Below are positions 45,817-54,364 of a stretch of DNA of 64,000 bases, piece by piece. The notes below the pieces were generated by a model. The model was not told the DNA's origin and did no database searches. It saw only the letters and a list, made by a program, of their open reading frames with translations. The stretch spans positions 6,338,501 to 6,402,500 of the forward strand of contig NZ_VCBX02000001.1 of assembly GCF_005938745.2 (NCBI RefSeq), read 5' to 3'. Numbering within the stretch: position 1 is the first letter of the stretch; each line of letters opens with the position of its first letter. A program made the position numbers and the translations under genes. Source of the stretch: Rhodococcus sp. KBS0724 (GTDB lineage: Bacteria > Actinomycetota > Actinomycetes > Mycobacteriales > Mycobacteriaceae).

Positions 45817-46802
45817 GAATGCCACGCCTGCGGATTAACCGGATGCGGGGGAATCTCTCTACGGGACATGGCAATTGCATTGAGCGCGCACAATTCAGCC
45901 ATTTTCGACCGCACGGATACGGTCGCACTGCCGACATGAGGAAGCAGAACCGAGTTCGCTAATTCCACCAACCCGGAAGCTAACCGAGGCTCGTTCTCGT
46001 AGACGTCCAGCCCCGCAGCCGCGATTTCGCCGGACTTCAAGGCCGCGACCAACGCTGCCTCATCCACCACCGGCCCGCGCGCAGTGTTGACGAGGATCGC
46101 AGATCGCTTCATCCGACTCAATACAGCGGCATTGACGAGGTGATACGTATTCTCCGCCAAGGGAACATGCACGGAGACGAAGTCGCTGGTCTCGATGAGC
46201 TCGTCGAACGAAACGCGCTGACCTAGTTCGAGTTCGGACTCTCCCGGCGCAACACGGTCATGCGGTCCCCTGACCGAACAATGCTGGATCACCATGTCGA
46301 AACCGGCCGCACGTCGTGCCGTGGCCGCGGCGATACGACCACTCCCGATCAACCCGAGGGTGGCGCCACTGACGTCACTGCCCAGGAGCAACGACGGCTT
46401 CCACCCTTCGAAAAGTCCGGCGCGCGTGTATGTATCGGCCTCGATGCAGCGTCGCGCCGTCGCCAGAATCAGCAACATCGCGATATCTGCCGTAGGAGCG
46501 GTGAGAACTCCGGGAGTATTGCCGACCATGATCCCTGCGCTGGTAGCTGCTGCGATATCGATGTTGTCGAAACCGACGGCATAATTGGCGATACCGTCGA
46601 TCTTCGCATCGGCCAACTCCGCAGCACCCAAGCGGTCCGTCAGCTGCGACAGGATCACCGAATAGCGTCCCGAAGCAGCGGCTTCGGCCAACTCGCCGGA
46701 GGAATGCTCGTGCTCCCACACATCGACGGTTCCCTGTGCACTCAGCAGCGCGTACGCCGGTTCCGGCAGCGGAGTCGTAATCAGAAATCTGGGTTCGGAC
46801 AC
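45813..46802 (-). CDS. D-isomer-specific 2-hydroxyacid dehydrogenase (glyoxylate/hydroxypyruvate reductase-like)
   Basis: The 329-residue NAD(P)-linked enzyme reduces 2-oxoacids such as glyoxylate or hydroxypyruvate. Evidence is NYAVGFDNIDIAAA near 74, the dinucleotide motif GLIGSGRIAAATARR near 146-160, VNTARGPVVDEAALVAAL near 233, DVYENEP near 257 and the catalytic His in LLPHVGSAT near 279. GTG 46802 (after GAAGG) is chosen; GTG 46823 would overlap the upstream gene. With glycerate kinase downstream, hydroxypyruvate to glycerate to phosphoglycerate is a consistent route. Confidence 0.87.
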   Translation of the reverse strand: MSEPRFLITTPLPEPAYALLSAQGTVDVWEHEHSSGELAEAAASGRYSVILSQLTDRLGAAELADAKIDGIANYAVGFDNIDIAAATSAGIMVGNTPGVLTAPTADIAMLLILATARRCIEADTYTRAGLFEGWKPSLLLGSDVSGATLGLIGSGRIAAATARRAAGFDMVIQHCSVRGPHDRVAPGESELELGQRVSFDELIETSDFVSVHVPLAENTYHLVNAAVLSRMKRSAILVNTARGPVVDEAALVAALKSGEIAAAGLDVYENEPRLASGLVELANSVLLPHVGSATVSVRSKMAELCALNAIAMSRREIPPHPVNPQAWHS

Positions 46803-46812
46803 AGCGGAGCCT

Positions 46813-47478
46813 TCAGCGGTCACGAGTACGCTCGTAACCGAATTCGTCGAGCCGATCGCGCAGCCCCAACAGGTCGGCAAGGGCCGCACCGCCACGCAAC
46901 TGCTCGCGCAGTTCGTCCTCCTTGCGCACTCGTTCCGCCGAAAGTTCCACTGCACGATCGAGATCGGATTGCGGAACCACTACAACACCGTCCGCGTCGC
47001 CGATGATGATGTCACCGGGATTGACGATTGCTCCGCCGCACGTGATCGGAACATCCACTGCGCCGGGCTGGTACTTGTAGGTGCCTTCGATGCAGACTCC
47101 TCGACTGAACACCGGAAATCCCATCTCGACGATGTCGCGACTGTCCCGTACCGAGCCGTCGATGACGAGGCCGGCAATACCTTGCTGCTGCGCGTACAGC
47201 GAGAGTACGTCTCCCCACGGCCCGGACTCGACGAACGCCTTCGCGTCGACCACGAGAACGTCACCGGGACGAGCAATGGTGACGGCATACTGAATTGCCA
47301 GATTGTCCAACGGCGTGCAGTCGACCGTCAGAGCCCTGCCTGCTACCCGCATCGAGGGGTCCAGCGGCTTGATCGAGGAGTGCATCGCGCCGATGCGGCC
47401 CAGGGCTTCGTGAACCGTTGCGGCGCCGAATTCGCGGAGACGCTCGTACTGAGTGGGATCTGCATGCGGAGTGGTCAC
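46813..47478 (-). CDS. RraA-like protein, 4-hydroxy-4-methyl-2-oxoglutarate aldolase / oxaloacetate decarboxylase family
   Basis: The 221-residue protein has the RraA/HMG aldolase fold signatures ATVHEALGRIGAMHSSIKPL, RPGDVLVVDAK near 80, WGDVLSLYAQQQGIAGLVIDGSVRD near 97 and GDIIIGDADGVVVVP near 165. HMG aldolases release pyruvate and members often decarboxylate oxaloacetate. Head of a catabolic operon with a hydroxyacid dehydrogenase and glycerate kinase. GTG 47478 follows CGAAAGGG at good spacing; an upstream ATG at 47514 lacks a ribosome site and would extend into the likely operator region. Confidence 0.82.
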   Translation of the reverse strand: MTTPHADPTQYERLREFGAATVHEALGRIGAMHSSIKPLDPSMRVAGRALTVDCTPLDNLAIQYAVTIARPGDVLVVDAKAFVESGPWGDVLSLYAQQQGIAGLVIDGSVRDSRDIVEMGFPVFSRGVCIEGTYKYQPGAVDVPITCGGAIVNPGDIIIGDADGVVVVPQSDLDRAVELSAERVRKEDELREQLRGGAALADLLGLRDRLDEFGYERTRDR

Positions 47479-47502
47479 AAGTGCCCTTTCGGCAGTCTTT
47501 CG

Positions 47503-47588
47503 TACAATTTCCATACAATGTTCAACGCTCGATACGAAAGTTACACGATCAATCCAGTTTCCGAAAGGTAATTGCACTCTAGATTGTA
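47503..47588. promoter_or_regulatory. TACAAT/ATTGTA elements in the RraA-GntR divergent region
   Basis: TACAAT occurs at 47503-47508 and 47514-47519 (11-base phase), and ATTGTA occurs inverted at 47583-47588. FCD-type GntR proteins often bind ATTGTAT-like dyads, so these are candidate half-sites for the adjacent GntR gene. No complete dyad is present, so the call is tentative. Confidence 0.3.
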
Positions 47589-47660
47589 TTTCCGGGCGAT
47601 GGACGGTCAGCGGACGCTCGATCGGTTGGAAGTGCGACGTCGGATAGGGTCGCCTCGGCA

Positions 47661-47690
47661 CAGAACAGCACAGAACAGCACTGAACAGCG
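47661..47690. repeat. Three tandem 10-bp repeats upstream of the GntR gene
   Basis: CAGAACAGCA occurs at 47661-47670 and 47671-47680 and, with two changes (CTGAACAGCG), at 47681-47690. The 10-base period puts each copy on the same face of the helix, 48 to 77 bases before the gntR ATG. Confidence 0.85.
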
Positions 47691-47737
47691 CGGCATCGTG
47701 GGATACGACGACGATCACGCCATACGGAGGTAGCGGA

Positions 47738-48382
47738 ATGAGTCGCGGACGCGAGACGGTGTACGACACGATCCGAATGAGAATCGTCTCCGGAGAAGTG
47801 CAACCCGGCGGACACCTGGCCGAGGCACAGATCAGCGAGGAACTGGGCGTCAGTCGCAGTCCCGTGCGAGCCGCTCTACACAGGCTCGCGGAAGAAGGGC
47901 TGGTTCGCCTCGAAGCTCACCGAGGCGCATTTGCATCCGCCTACACCCGTGCCGACATCGAGGAGGTGTTCGAACTCCGACGAATGCTCGAGGGACGCGC
48001 GGCAAGCCTCGCCGCCCTGAACCGGACCTCCGACCACGTCGCCAGATCCGAAGTCCTGGTGCAGGAGATGGGCAAAATCGTCGACGCGCACTCGGACAGT
48101 CGACGGCAAGAACTTCACGACAACAATCGAGGTTTCCACGAGCTGATTCTGAGTGCCGCCAACTCTCCCAGACTCTTCCAGATCGTGAAAACTCTGACGC
48201 AGACTTCTGTGACACCCGGGACGTTCTTCTACTACTCCGAAGAGGATCTCACGCGAAGTCTTCGCTTCCACACGGATATTCACCAAGCCATCGCCGACCG
48301 TCGTAGCGAGACGGCCGAAGAACTGATGTCGCTACACCTGCGCTACGCGCGAGATCTCTTCGTCGATAAACACTTCGCGTAG
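47738..48382 (+). CDS. GntR-family regulator, FCD subfamily
   Basis: The 214-residue protein has an N-terminal GntR winged helix (about 5-72: YDTIRMRIVSGEVQPGGHLAE, then SRSPVRAALHRLAEEGLV) and an FCD effector domain (about 78-205) with the metal-site residues in NNRGFHELILSAANSP and RFHTDIHQAI. FCD regulators usually sense organic or sugar acids. Divergent from the RraA operon at a distance of about 260 bases that contains its candidate sites, so it most likely controls that operon. Confidence 0.9.
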   Translation: MSRGRETVYDTIRMRIVSGEVQPGGHLAEAQISEELGVSRSPVRAALHRLAEEGLVRLEAHRGAFASAYTRADIEEVFELRRMLEGRAASLAALNRTSDHVARSEVLVQEMGKIVDAHSDSRRQELHDNNRGFHELILSAANSPRLFQIVKTLTQTSVTPGTFFYYSEEDLTRSLRFHTDIHQAIADRRSETAEELMSLHLRYARDLFVDKHFA

Positions 48383-48438
48383 TCACGCACCCGACCACTG
48401 CACAACTGATACCCACTGCGGTCTCGTTACCGTACAGA

Positions 48439-49743
48439 TCATGCGTCGAGCGCTGTGAACCCTGCCAGTTGACGCAACCTCACCAGATCTATTTTTCGCC
48501 GCGGCCGCGTCACCCCCGGTCGGTTGCGCGGCACCCGAACCCGAAGCGCGCCGGGGCGGACCTCACACCGCACGGGAACTGGGATGACCAATGCTTCACC
48601 GTCGACGCCGACGGGAATCTCCGGCCGGTCGGCGTCGATGATCACCTCCGATGCCGTGGCCTGCGTCAATCCCCGCCGGTGTGCGCGGCGAAGCAACCCG
48701 ATGGCCTGGCGCGGACTGTTGACCGACAGTGCGACAACGCCGAGTGTTCCCAGGTCCAACCGCGGGCGTTGCCCGAGTCCGGCTAGATCGTCCATCTCGT
48801 ATGGGCCGTTGCTGACCAACACCGCTTGCGGCGACTCGATCACGCGGTCCTGAACGTGCACAACAAATTTCGCACCCTGCTGATCCGCCAGCACATCCGG
48901 GAGCATCCGCACGACAGTACTGGTCTTGGCATCGCGGTACGACGGACTCCGCACCACTTCGGCATACGCACCGAACGACGCGTTGTTCACAAACGGTCGA
49001 TCACCCACAGTCCCCAGATCTACGTAAATGTCGACGCCGTCGTTCAAGGCATCCAGGCATCGCGACGGATCCTGCAGATCCAAACCGAGATCGGCGGCAA
49101 AATGATTGCGTGTGCCTGCGCTGATCACCAGGTACGGCAACCCGTGCTCAGCGGCGACCGCAGCCACCAAAGCCTGTGTTCCGTCGCCGCCCGCGACACC
49201 GAGTAGATCTGCCCCGTCGTCGACGGCCTTGCGCGCGACGTCTGCCACGTCGACGGGGTGGTCTGCATCGAGAACGTAGACCTGCGCACCCAATTCTTGC
49301 GCCTTGTCGATCAGACCGAACTTTCCTACCTTCCCGCCACCCGAGTGTGGGTTCATCACGAAGAAGGGGCGTTCCGCGCGGCTCGGAGGATGTTCTGGGA
49401 CAACAGAACCCGCTTCATCGTCATGTAGTGCGGCGCGAGAGCACAACGCTGCCAGAGCCAACAAGCCGATCGCCACCAACACCACCGCAAGCAGATTCGC
49501 CCGGATCAGAAAGACCAGCACCACTATCGGCGTCGACACCCCGATTGCCAGAGCGAACCAGCGTACAAACCCACGACTGGTGAGGAACCAGTACGCGGCA
49601 ACCACACTCACGACCACGGCCCCGACACCCATGATCAGCAACATCAACGTCTTCAAACCGGCGAAGACCAGCAGAACCACCACTGCTGCGAACGCCGCGA
49701 CCACAGCCGCTCTGGCCAACCATCGCTGCTTGCTCGTTGCCAT
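48439..49743 (-). CDS. Diacylglycerol kinase catalytic-domain protein with N-terminal membrane helices
   Basis: The 434-residue protein starts with about four membrane helices (residues 10-105), then a DAGK/sphingosine-kinase-type lipid kinase domain: FVMNPHSGGGK near 128, the nucleotide motif GVAGGDGTQALVA near 183, VISAGTRNHFAADLGL and a C-terminal beta domain ending GVDGEALVIPVPV. Such kinases phosphorylate diacylglycerol or related lipids at the membrane. The YegS/DgkB core is intact; the fused membrane region is less common. No clear operon partner, though the M23 gene lies 10 bases upstream on the same strand. Confidence 0.85.
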   Translation of the reverse strand: MATSKQRWLARAAVVAAFAAVVVLLVFAGLKTLMLLIMGVGAVVVSVVAAYWFLTSRGFVRWFALAIGVSTPIVVLVFLIRANLLAVVLVAIGLLALAALCSRAALHDDEAGSVVPEHPPSRAERPFFVMNPHSGGGKVGKFGLIDKAQELGAQVYVLDADHPVDVADVARKAVDDGADLLGVAGGDGTQALVAAVAAEHGLPYLVISAGTRNHFAADLGLDLQDPSRCLDALNDGVDIYVDLGTVGDRPFVNNASFGAYAEVVRSPSYRDAKTSTVVRMLPDVLADQQGAKFVVHVQDRVIESPQAVLVSNGPYEMDDLAGLGQRPRLDLGTLGVVALSVNSPRQAIGLLRRAHRRGLTQATASEVIIDADRPEIPVGVDGEALVIPVPVRCEVRPGALRVRVPRNRPGVTRPRRKIDLVRLRQLAGFTALDA

Positions 49744-49753
49744 GTCAACGCCC

Positions 49754-50998
49754 CTATCGGCCTATGTCGTACGTCATGACGTCAAGCGTGAGCGGCATCT
49801 GATTGCTACGCCGGCCCGTGTCCACGCCCGTTGCGAACTGCGCCGTGCCACCGGATTCCGTGACCGAATCGAGGTTGTCTTGGTTCACGATTCGCTGCGT
49901 CAGCTCGAGCGAACCAATCTCGAACGGAAGCCCGTTCGACGCCAGAGGATCCGGTCCGTCCATGATGTGGAAATGCAGATGCGGAGCATCGGTATTGCCG
50001 GAGTTACCCAACTTTCCCAGAACTTGACCCGCGCTCAGATTGTCGCCGACCTGCAGCGGCACACTTCCCGTCTGCAAGTGAGCGTAAAACGCAAATCGAC
50101 CGTTTCCGAGATCCTGGACAACATGATTTCCGCCGTATTGATCCAGCGTGAGTCCGACGGGATTAGCGCCAGGAGTCTGCTCCGGAAGATCATTCACCAT
50201 CGAAACAATCTTTCCCTCGGCTACAGCAAGTACGTCACTGCCGTAGTAGGGATAACTGTCGACTGACGTCCGATCTCCGTTGAACATTTTCCCGTCGGAA
50301 GTTAGTTGAACGTAGTCGACGGCAAACCGCTCGGGCGCAAACAGCCGGCCGTCGAGAGGACTTACTGCCCCGCGGTGTGCCGTCAATCCACAACAACCGT
50401 TGCCATCCAGCCAGTTCTGTCCGCTCAACGGTGGGTCGATCACCACCGCAGACTCCGGGGAAACCTTGGTCCGCGCCACGGTTTCCGTCATCTCGGCCGG
50501 AAGTAGTGGCGGAATCGGGGTGGCCACCTGCACCGCGATGCGATGCTCGACGGCCTCGGGAATCTCCGATGTGGACGGCACCACCACATCCATCCAGGCC
50601 ACGGCCGATTGACCAGGACCAAGCGTCATTGTCGGTTCGCTCGCACCGAAGACCCTGATCCAGGGCAGGAGACCGTCTGTAATCGGACTCTGCAACGGAA
50701 CTCCCTTCGACACCGGCTCGATACTCCGCAAGGTAAGTGGCTGGGCGAGCGTGTTCGTCATGAACAACTCGTAGGCGAGGTGGACCTTTCCGTCGGTTGC
50801 CGTCACCGGGATCGGCGGCGCCAGAGTAACGGCTGTCAACGGCGTCAGAACCGCAGCAGCGGCTCGTGACGTCGGGGCGGAACTGCTGGTCGATTCCGAA
50901 GGAGATGTCTGCGAATCCTGCGCAGAAGAGCACGAGACAACCATCGCCGCGGTAAGAAAAACTAATGCAATACTGTTCTTTCGACGCAGACTTGCCAT
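49754..50998 (-). CDS. M23 peptidase-like lipoprotein
   Basis: The 414-residue protein has a signal peptide with lipobox VVSC (Cys23), a Ser-rich linker, a beta-sandwich region (about 60-170) and a C-terminal M23 (LytM-like) domain with GNHVVQDLG, FAFYAHLQTG near 303, GKLGNSGNTDAPHLHFHIMDG near 327-347. M23 enzymes cut peptidoglycan peptides. The first zinc His of HxxxD is not evident: the equivalent segment reads RFAVD. It may therefore be a non-catalytic or differently metallated member. ATG 50998 matches the signal peptide; a TTG at 51022 is the only upstream choice. Confidence 0.8.
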   Translation of the reverse strand: MASLRRKNSIALVFLTAAMVVSCSSAQDSQTSPSESTSSSAPTSRAAAAVLTPLTAVTLAPPIPVTATDGKVHLAYELFMTNTLAQPLTLRSIEPVSKGVPLQSPITDGLLPWIRVFGASEPTMTLGPGQSAVAWMDVVVPSTSEIPEAVEHRIAVQVATPIPPLLPAEMTETVARTKVSPESAVVIDPPLSGQNWLDGNGCCGLTAHRGAVSPLDGRLFAPERFAVDYVQLTSDGKMFNGDRTSVDSYPYYGSDVLAVAEGKIVSMVNDLPEQTPGANPVGLTLDQYGGNHVVQDLGNGRFAFYAHLQTGSVPLQVGDNLSAGQVLGKLGNSGNTDAPHLHFHIMDGPDPLASNGLPFEIGSLELTQRIVNQDNLDSVTESGGTAQFATGVDTGRRSNQMPLTLDVMTYDIGR

Positions 50999-51169
50999 TT
51001 CAGGAATATTAGACCTGAACAAGTCCGGTTGCGATAAATGTGTTCGATATTTACCGTATCGAATTCAATCTTTGGATAAGCGGGCTAATGCATACCCACC
51101 TCCGACTTCATTTATTCGCCTTGGCCACATTTTCTCGAGGCGACGCAAAATTCGCTACCATCGGAGATC

Positions 51170-51796
51170 GTGCTCCCACCCTCAGAACAGCAGGCTGAAC
51201 GACTCATTGCTCTCGGCGTCGGCGACATCGCCGGCCTGTCCGCAACCGAGATACGTGCAGCGGCAACGCACTGCGCCGAAGATTCTCTGCTCACTATCCA
51301 CGAAAAGTACGCTCCCGCTTCGGTATTGGCCCACCTCCTCGAACGCCAAGGTAAACGCGGCTTCATCGTCACGGACATGACCGACGTAGATCAGTTCACC
51401 CCCACCGAGCACGCAGTGCCCCCGGACAATCCGTTGTACCTACTCGAGGACCTCGACCGCGGCGACGCGATGTCCAACTGGAGTCCGGACGAAGCGCTAC
51501 CCGCAATCCTCGAAGCCGGGCGTACGCCACTGACCCTTACCGAGGGTATCCACTGGCTGCTCCAGTCTCCGGACGTCCTCGAACGCGGCCACTGCTTCAT
51601 GACAATCGGCTCCCGCTTGCGCAAACCCGACGGCGCACTGGATACGCGTACCCCCGCGCTGTGGATCAGCAACGGGACCGGGCGCGACGGCAAGGACAAT
51701 CGCAATGCCCCCAAGGTCGGCTGGTGCTGGGCAGGCAACCCCCACACCTGGTTGGGATTCGCGTCGGCGAACACCCGAATTCCTCTCGACGCATAG
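51170..51796 (+). CDS. Conserved hypothetical protein, DUF5701-like
   Basis: The 208-residue cytoplasmic protein has features I associate with actinobacterial DUF5701: the opening EQQAERLIALGVGDIAGLS, LTLTEGIHWLLQSPDVLERGHCF near 125-147 and the C-terminal WCWAGNPHTWLGFASANTRIPL. Function unknown. The start is GTG 51170. It stands alone, divergent from the M23 lipoprotein gene across 171 bases of AT-richer sequence. Confidence 0.65.
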   Translation: MLPPSEQQAERLIALGVGDIAGLSATEIRAAATHCAEDSLLTIHEKYAPASVLAHLLERQGKRGFIVTDMTDVDQFTPTEHAVPPDNPLYLLEDLDRGDAMSNWSPDEALPAILEAGRTPLTLTEGIHWLLQSPDVLERGHCFMTIGSRLRKPDGALDTRTPALWISNGTGRDGKDNRNAPKVGWCWAGNPHTWLGFASANTRIPLDA

Positions 51797-51861
51797 ATCC
51801 ACGGAGACCGGGTAGACGAGCAGTACCGACTGCTCGCCTACCCAGTCCAGTGGAGTACACG

Positions 51862-52206
51862 ATGTTTCTCAGTGACCAGTCCCTTCGCAACCGCACCCAC
51901 CGATTCGGGACAGCCATGTCGGGCGCATCGCTCCAGTGGCCACCACCGACGCCGGCTCAGCGCACAGCCCGCTGGGGCGAAAGATCGGAGATGCTTGGCG
52001 CCCTGTCGGTACTCGTGTTCTGGGCCTTCGGCGTCGGCATCGTGCTGGGTGCGGGCGCCATCGCCATGGGGGTGTTCACATTGCGCCGCCTGCGGCAAGA
52101 TCCGAATAGTCCGCTGCCGGGAGACGCCGTCGTCGGTCTGATCACCGGCATCATCGGGCTTGCCCTCAGCGCATCGTTCTTCGTGGGGATCCTGCCACAC
52201 TTGTAG
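51862..52206 (+). CDS. Small two-helix membrane protein, DUF4190-like
   Basis: The 114-residue protein has a hydrophilic, proline-containing N-terminus (residues 1-40) and two hydrophobic helices (about 43-70 and 88-110) joined by a basic loop, TLRRLRQDPNSPLPGDAV. This layout and GAGAIAMGVFTLRR resemble DUF4190 proteins of actinobacteria, which have no known role. ATG 51862 is used; ATG 51916 would shorten it by 18 residues. Its stop abuts that of the convergent IclR gene. Confidence 0.6.
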   Translation: MFLSDQSLRNRTHRFGTAMSGASLQWPPPTPAQRTARWGERSEMLGALSVLVFWAFGVGIVLGAGAIAMGVFTLRRLRQDPNSPLPGDAVVGLITGIIGLALSASFFVGILPHL

Positions 52207-52905
52207 TTAGTTTGTTGTGCCGCTGATCTTTTCAGCAGCCTCCATCAACTCGCGCACCGCGCCGCGGGCCAGATCCTCGGACGCAGTGATCAGTGTCAGG
52301 CAGCCAGCCGGCTCATTGGCCGGCTGGGTCAACGGCACCCCGAGGCCCCAGTATCCCGGCTCGACTTCGCCGTAGCTGACGACGTAGCCGTCCCGGCGGG
52401 CATCAGTGACTCGACTCGATTCCCCAGGCACGGGCGGCTGTCCGGCCAACAACGCATAGCCGGCGGCGCCACGGTCGATGGGGTGGCGGCCACCCTCACG
52501 GAACGACACCCAGTACCGGGCATTCTTCGGCTCGACGACGGCGACGGCGACCGCTTCGGAGCCTTCCGCGACGAAGAGTGCGACACTCGCGCCGAGCGAA
52601 TTCGCGAGCCGACGCAACAACGGTGTCGCCTCGTCCCGAAGGCCGGCGTACAAATCCCGGGCAAGCGCCGCCAATCCACCCCCGGCCCGGTACTTGCCAT
52701 CCGCGCCGCGCTTGATGAGCCGGAAGTCAGCGACAGTGGAGAGCAACCGCGACGCTATGGTGCGGTGAACACCCAGTGCATCGGCAACTTCCTGAATTGT
52801 CATCCCGTCGGGAGTGGTGGCCACCAACTCGAGGGCCTGCAATCCCCTCGCCAGTGTTTGCGAACCCGGTTGTTTGCCGGACGACCCATTCGATTCTGAA
52901 GCCAC
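52207..52905 (-). CDS. IclR-family transcriptional regulator of the phenylpropionate cluster
   Basis: The 232-residue protein has an IclR winged helix at about 16-75 (LARGLQALELVATTPDGMTIQEVADALGVHRTIASRLLSTV) and an effector domain at about 85-225 (RRLANSLGASVALFVAEGSEAVAVAVV, GRHPIDRGAAGYALLAG). It lies next to the MFS transporter and on the same strand as the mhp-type genes, so it probably controls them in response to a hydroxyphenylpropionate, as IclR-type MhpR does in E. coli. Confidence 0.88.
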   Translation of the reverse strand: MASESNGSSGKQPGSQTLARGLQALELVATTPDGMTIQEVADALGVHRTIASRLLSTVADFRLIKRGADGKYRAGGGLAALARDLYAGLRDEATPLLRRLANSLGASVALFVAEGSEAVAVAVVEPKNARYWVSFREGGRHPIDRGAAGYALLAGQPPVPGESSRVTDARRDGYVVSYGEVEPGYWGLGVPLTQPANEPAGCLTLITASEDLARGAVRELMEAAEKISGTTN

Positions 52906-52952
52906 GCCCTTGACTCTATTCTCTCGGGGCTTGACGTCGGATCACCACATCC

Positions 52953-54314
52953 TCACGCCCTGACTGCGATGGCCAGGTCCTCTTCGCGGCTTGCCTCTGG
53001 AGTCTCCGGATTTTCACTGCGGCCACGATAGGTCGCGTCGAGTAGCAACGTCGCGATTCCGGCAACCACCAGCACCCCACCGAACATCATGTAGACGCTC
53101 TTCGGAGTCCAACCACCGTCGAGGAGGTAGCCGGTCAGAATCGGAGCGATGATCGAGACGGTGCGACCGCACCCGATCATCCAGCCCACACCGGTGCCTC
53201 GAGCTGCCGCTGGGTAGATGGGCGGGCTGATCGCGTAGAAACCGGTGATACCGCCGTTGGCAAAAATGCCGACCAGTACCGCGAGCGTCAAAGCCAGGGC
53301 GACGATGTGGAATCCGGAGGCGTAGCCGATGAACGCGAATACTCCACCGAACATCAAGAGAACCGTCACGACTCTCGGCCGCAACACGATCGACAGGCCC
53401 GCAAATATGATCGAACCGATGACGCCGCCGATGTTGACGAGCACACCGGCAGTCACGCCCATGTTCGAGTCACCCGTTGCATCGGACAGCAACTTCGGCG
53501 TCCAGGTATTGGCGAAGTAGAACGACGCGATCAAGCACGAGTATCCCAGCCACAAGAAAATGGTGCGGCGCAGCATGATTCCCTTGAAAAGCCCGTCACG
53601 CACGACACGTTCGGCCTTCCGAACGGGAACGGGCAGTTCCGAAGACTGCTCGTAGCCGAGCCGGTCCGCTATCTCGTTGTATCGCTCCAACGCTCCGGCT
53701 GGCCGCTTCTCGATGAGGAACTCGATGGATTCCGGCAAGGTCTTGATCACGACAACCAGCATGATTGCGGTGATGATCGTGCCGAAGATGAATGCCGATC
53801 GCCAATCGAACACAGAAATCAGGACGCCGGAGATAGCGCCGCCGACGGCTCCACCAAGCGGGTAGCCGACGCCGTAGATTCCGAGCGCGGTGCCACGACG
53901 CTTGTCCGAACTGAATTCCGATACAAGAACATTCAGGTTCGCAACCAGGCCGCCGATACCCAGGCCCGCAAACGCACGGAATGCGAGGAGCTGCGGAACG
54001 TTGACGGCGCAGGCAGACAACGCCATTCCGACGGTGATGCCGACCAGGCACCAGATCGCAAGCCGACGCCTGCCTATCTTGTCTGCCAACGGGGAGATGA
54101 AGATAGCACCCAGTGCCGTGCCGATGATGCCGGCGCTGAGCAGGTAGCCGATCTCGACGGAGCTGATGTCCCAGGACTTTCCGAGGTGCGGCGCTACGAA
54201 CGCCATGACCAGGATCTCGAAGCCGTCGATCATGCTGAGAATCAGACAGATCGCGATTGTCGAAATCTGATATCGGCGCATCGGTTGCGTCCGAATCGCT
54301 TCACGAACATCCAT
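52953..54314 (-). CDS. MFS transporter, aromatic acid:H+ symporter (AAHS) family
   Basis: The 453-residue importer has 12 membrane helices, the AAHS-type first-helix motif MIDGFEILVMAFVAPHLGKSW near 28-48 with Asp30, the loop motif SPLADKIGRRRLAIW near 74 and RAFAGLGIGG near 112. Family members bring in aromatic acids such as 4-hydroxybenzoate or 3-hydroxyphenylpropionate (PcaK, MhpT). Position directly after the ring-cleavage gene on the same strand supports uptake of the pathway substrate. Confidence 0.9.
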   Translation of the reverse strand: MDVREAIRTQPMRRYQISTIAICLILSMIDGFEILVMAFVAPHLGKSWDISSVEIGYLLSAGIIGTALGAIFISPLADKIGRRRLAIWCLVGITVGMALSACAVNVPQLLAFRAFAGLGIGGLVANLNVLVSEFSSDKRRGTALGIYGVGYPLGGAVGGAISGVLISVFDWRSAFIFGTIITAIMLVVVIKTLPESIEFLIEKRPAGALERYNEIADRLGYEQSSELPVPVRKAERVVRDGLFKGIMLRRTIFLWLGYSCLIASFYFANTWTPKLLSDATGDSNMGVTAGVLVNIGGVIGSIIFAGLSIVLRPRVVTVLLMFGGVFAFIGYASGFHIVALALTLAVLVGIFANGGITGFYAISPPIYPAAARGTGVGWMIGCGRTVSIIAPILTGYLLDGGWTPKSVYMMFGGVLVVAGIATLLLDATYRGRSENPETPEASREEDLAIAVRA

Positions 54315-54364
54315 CGAGGTCTACTTTCATAAGGTGGGAGGGGGCTTCGCCCGAGTAGCAAGAA

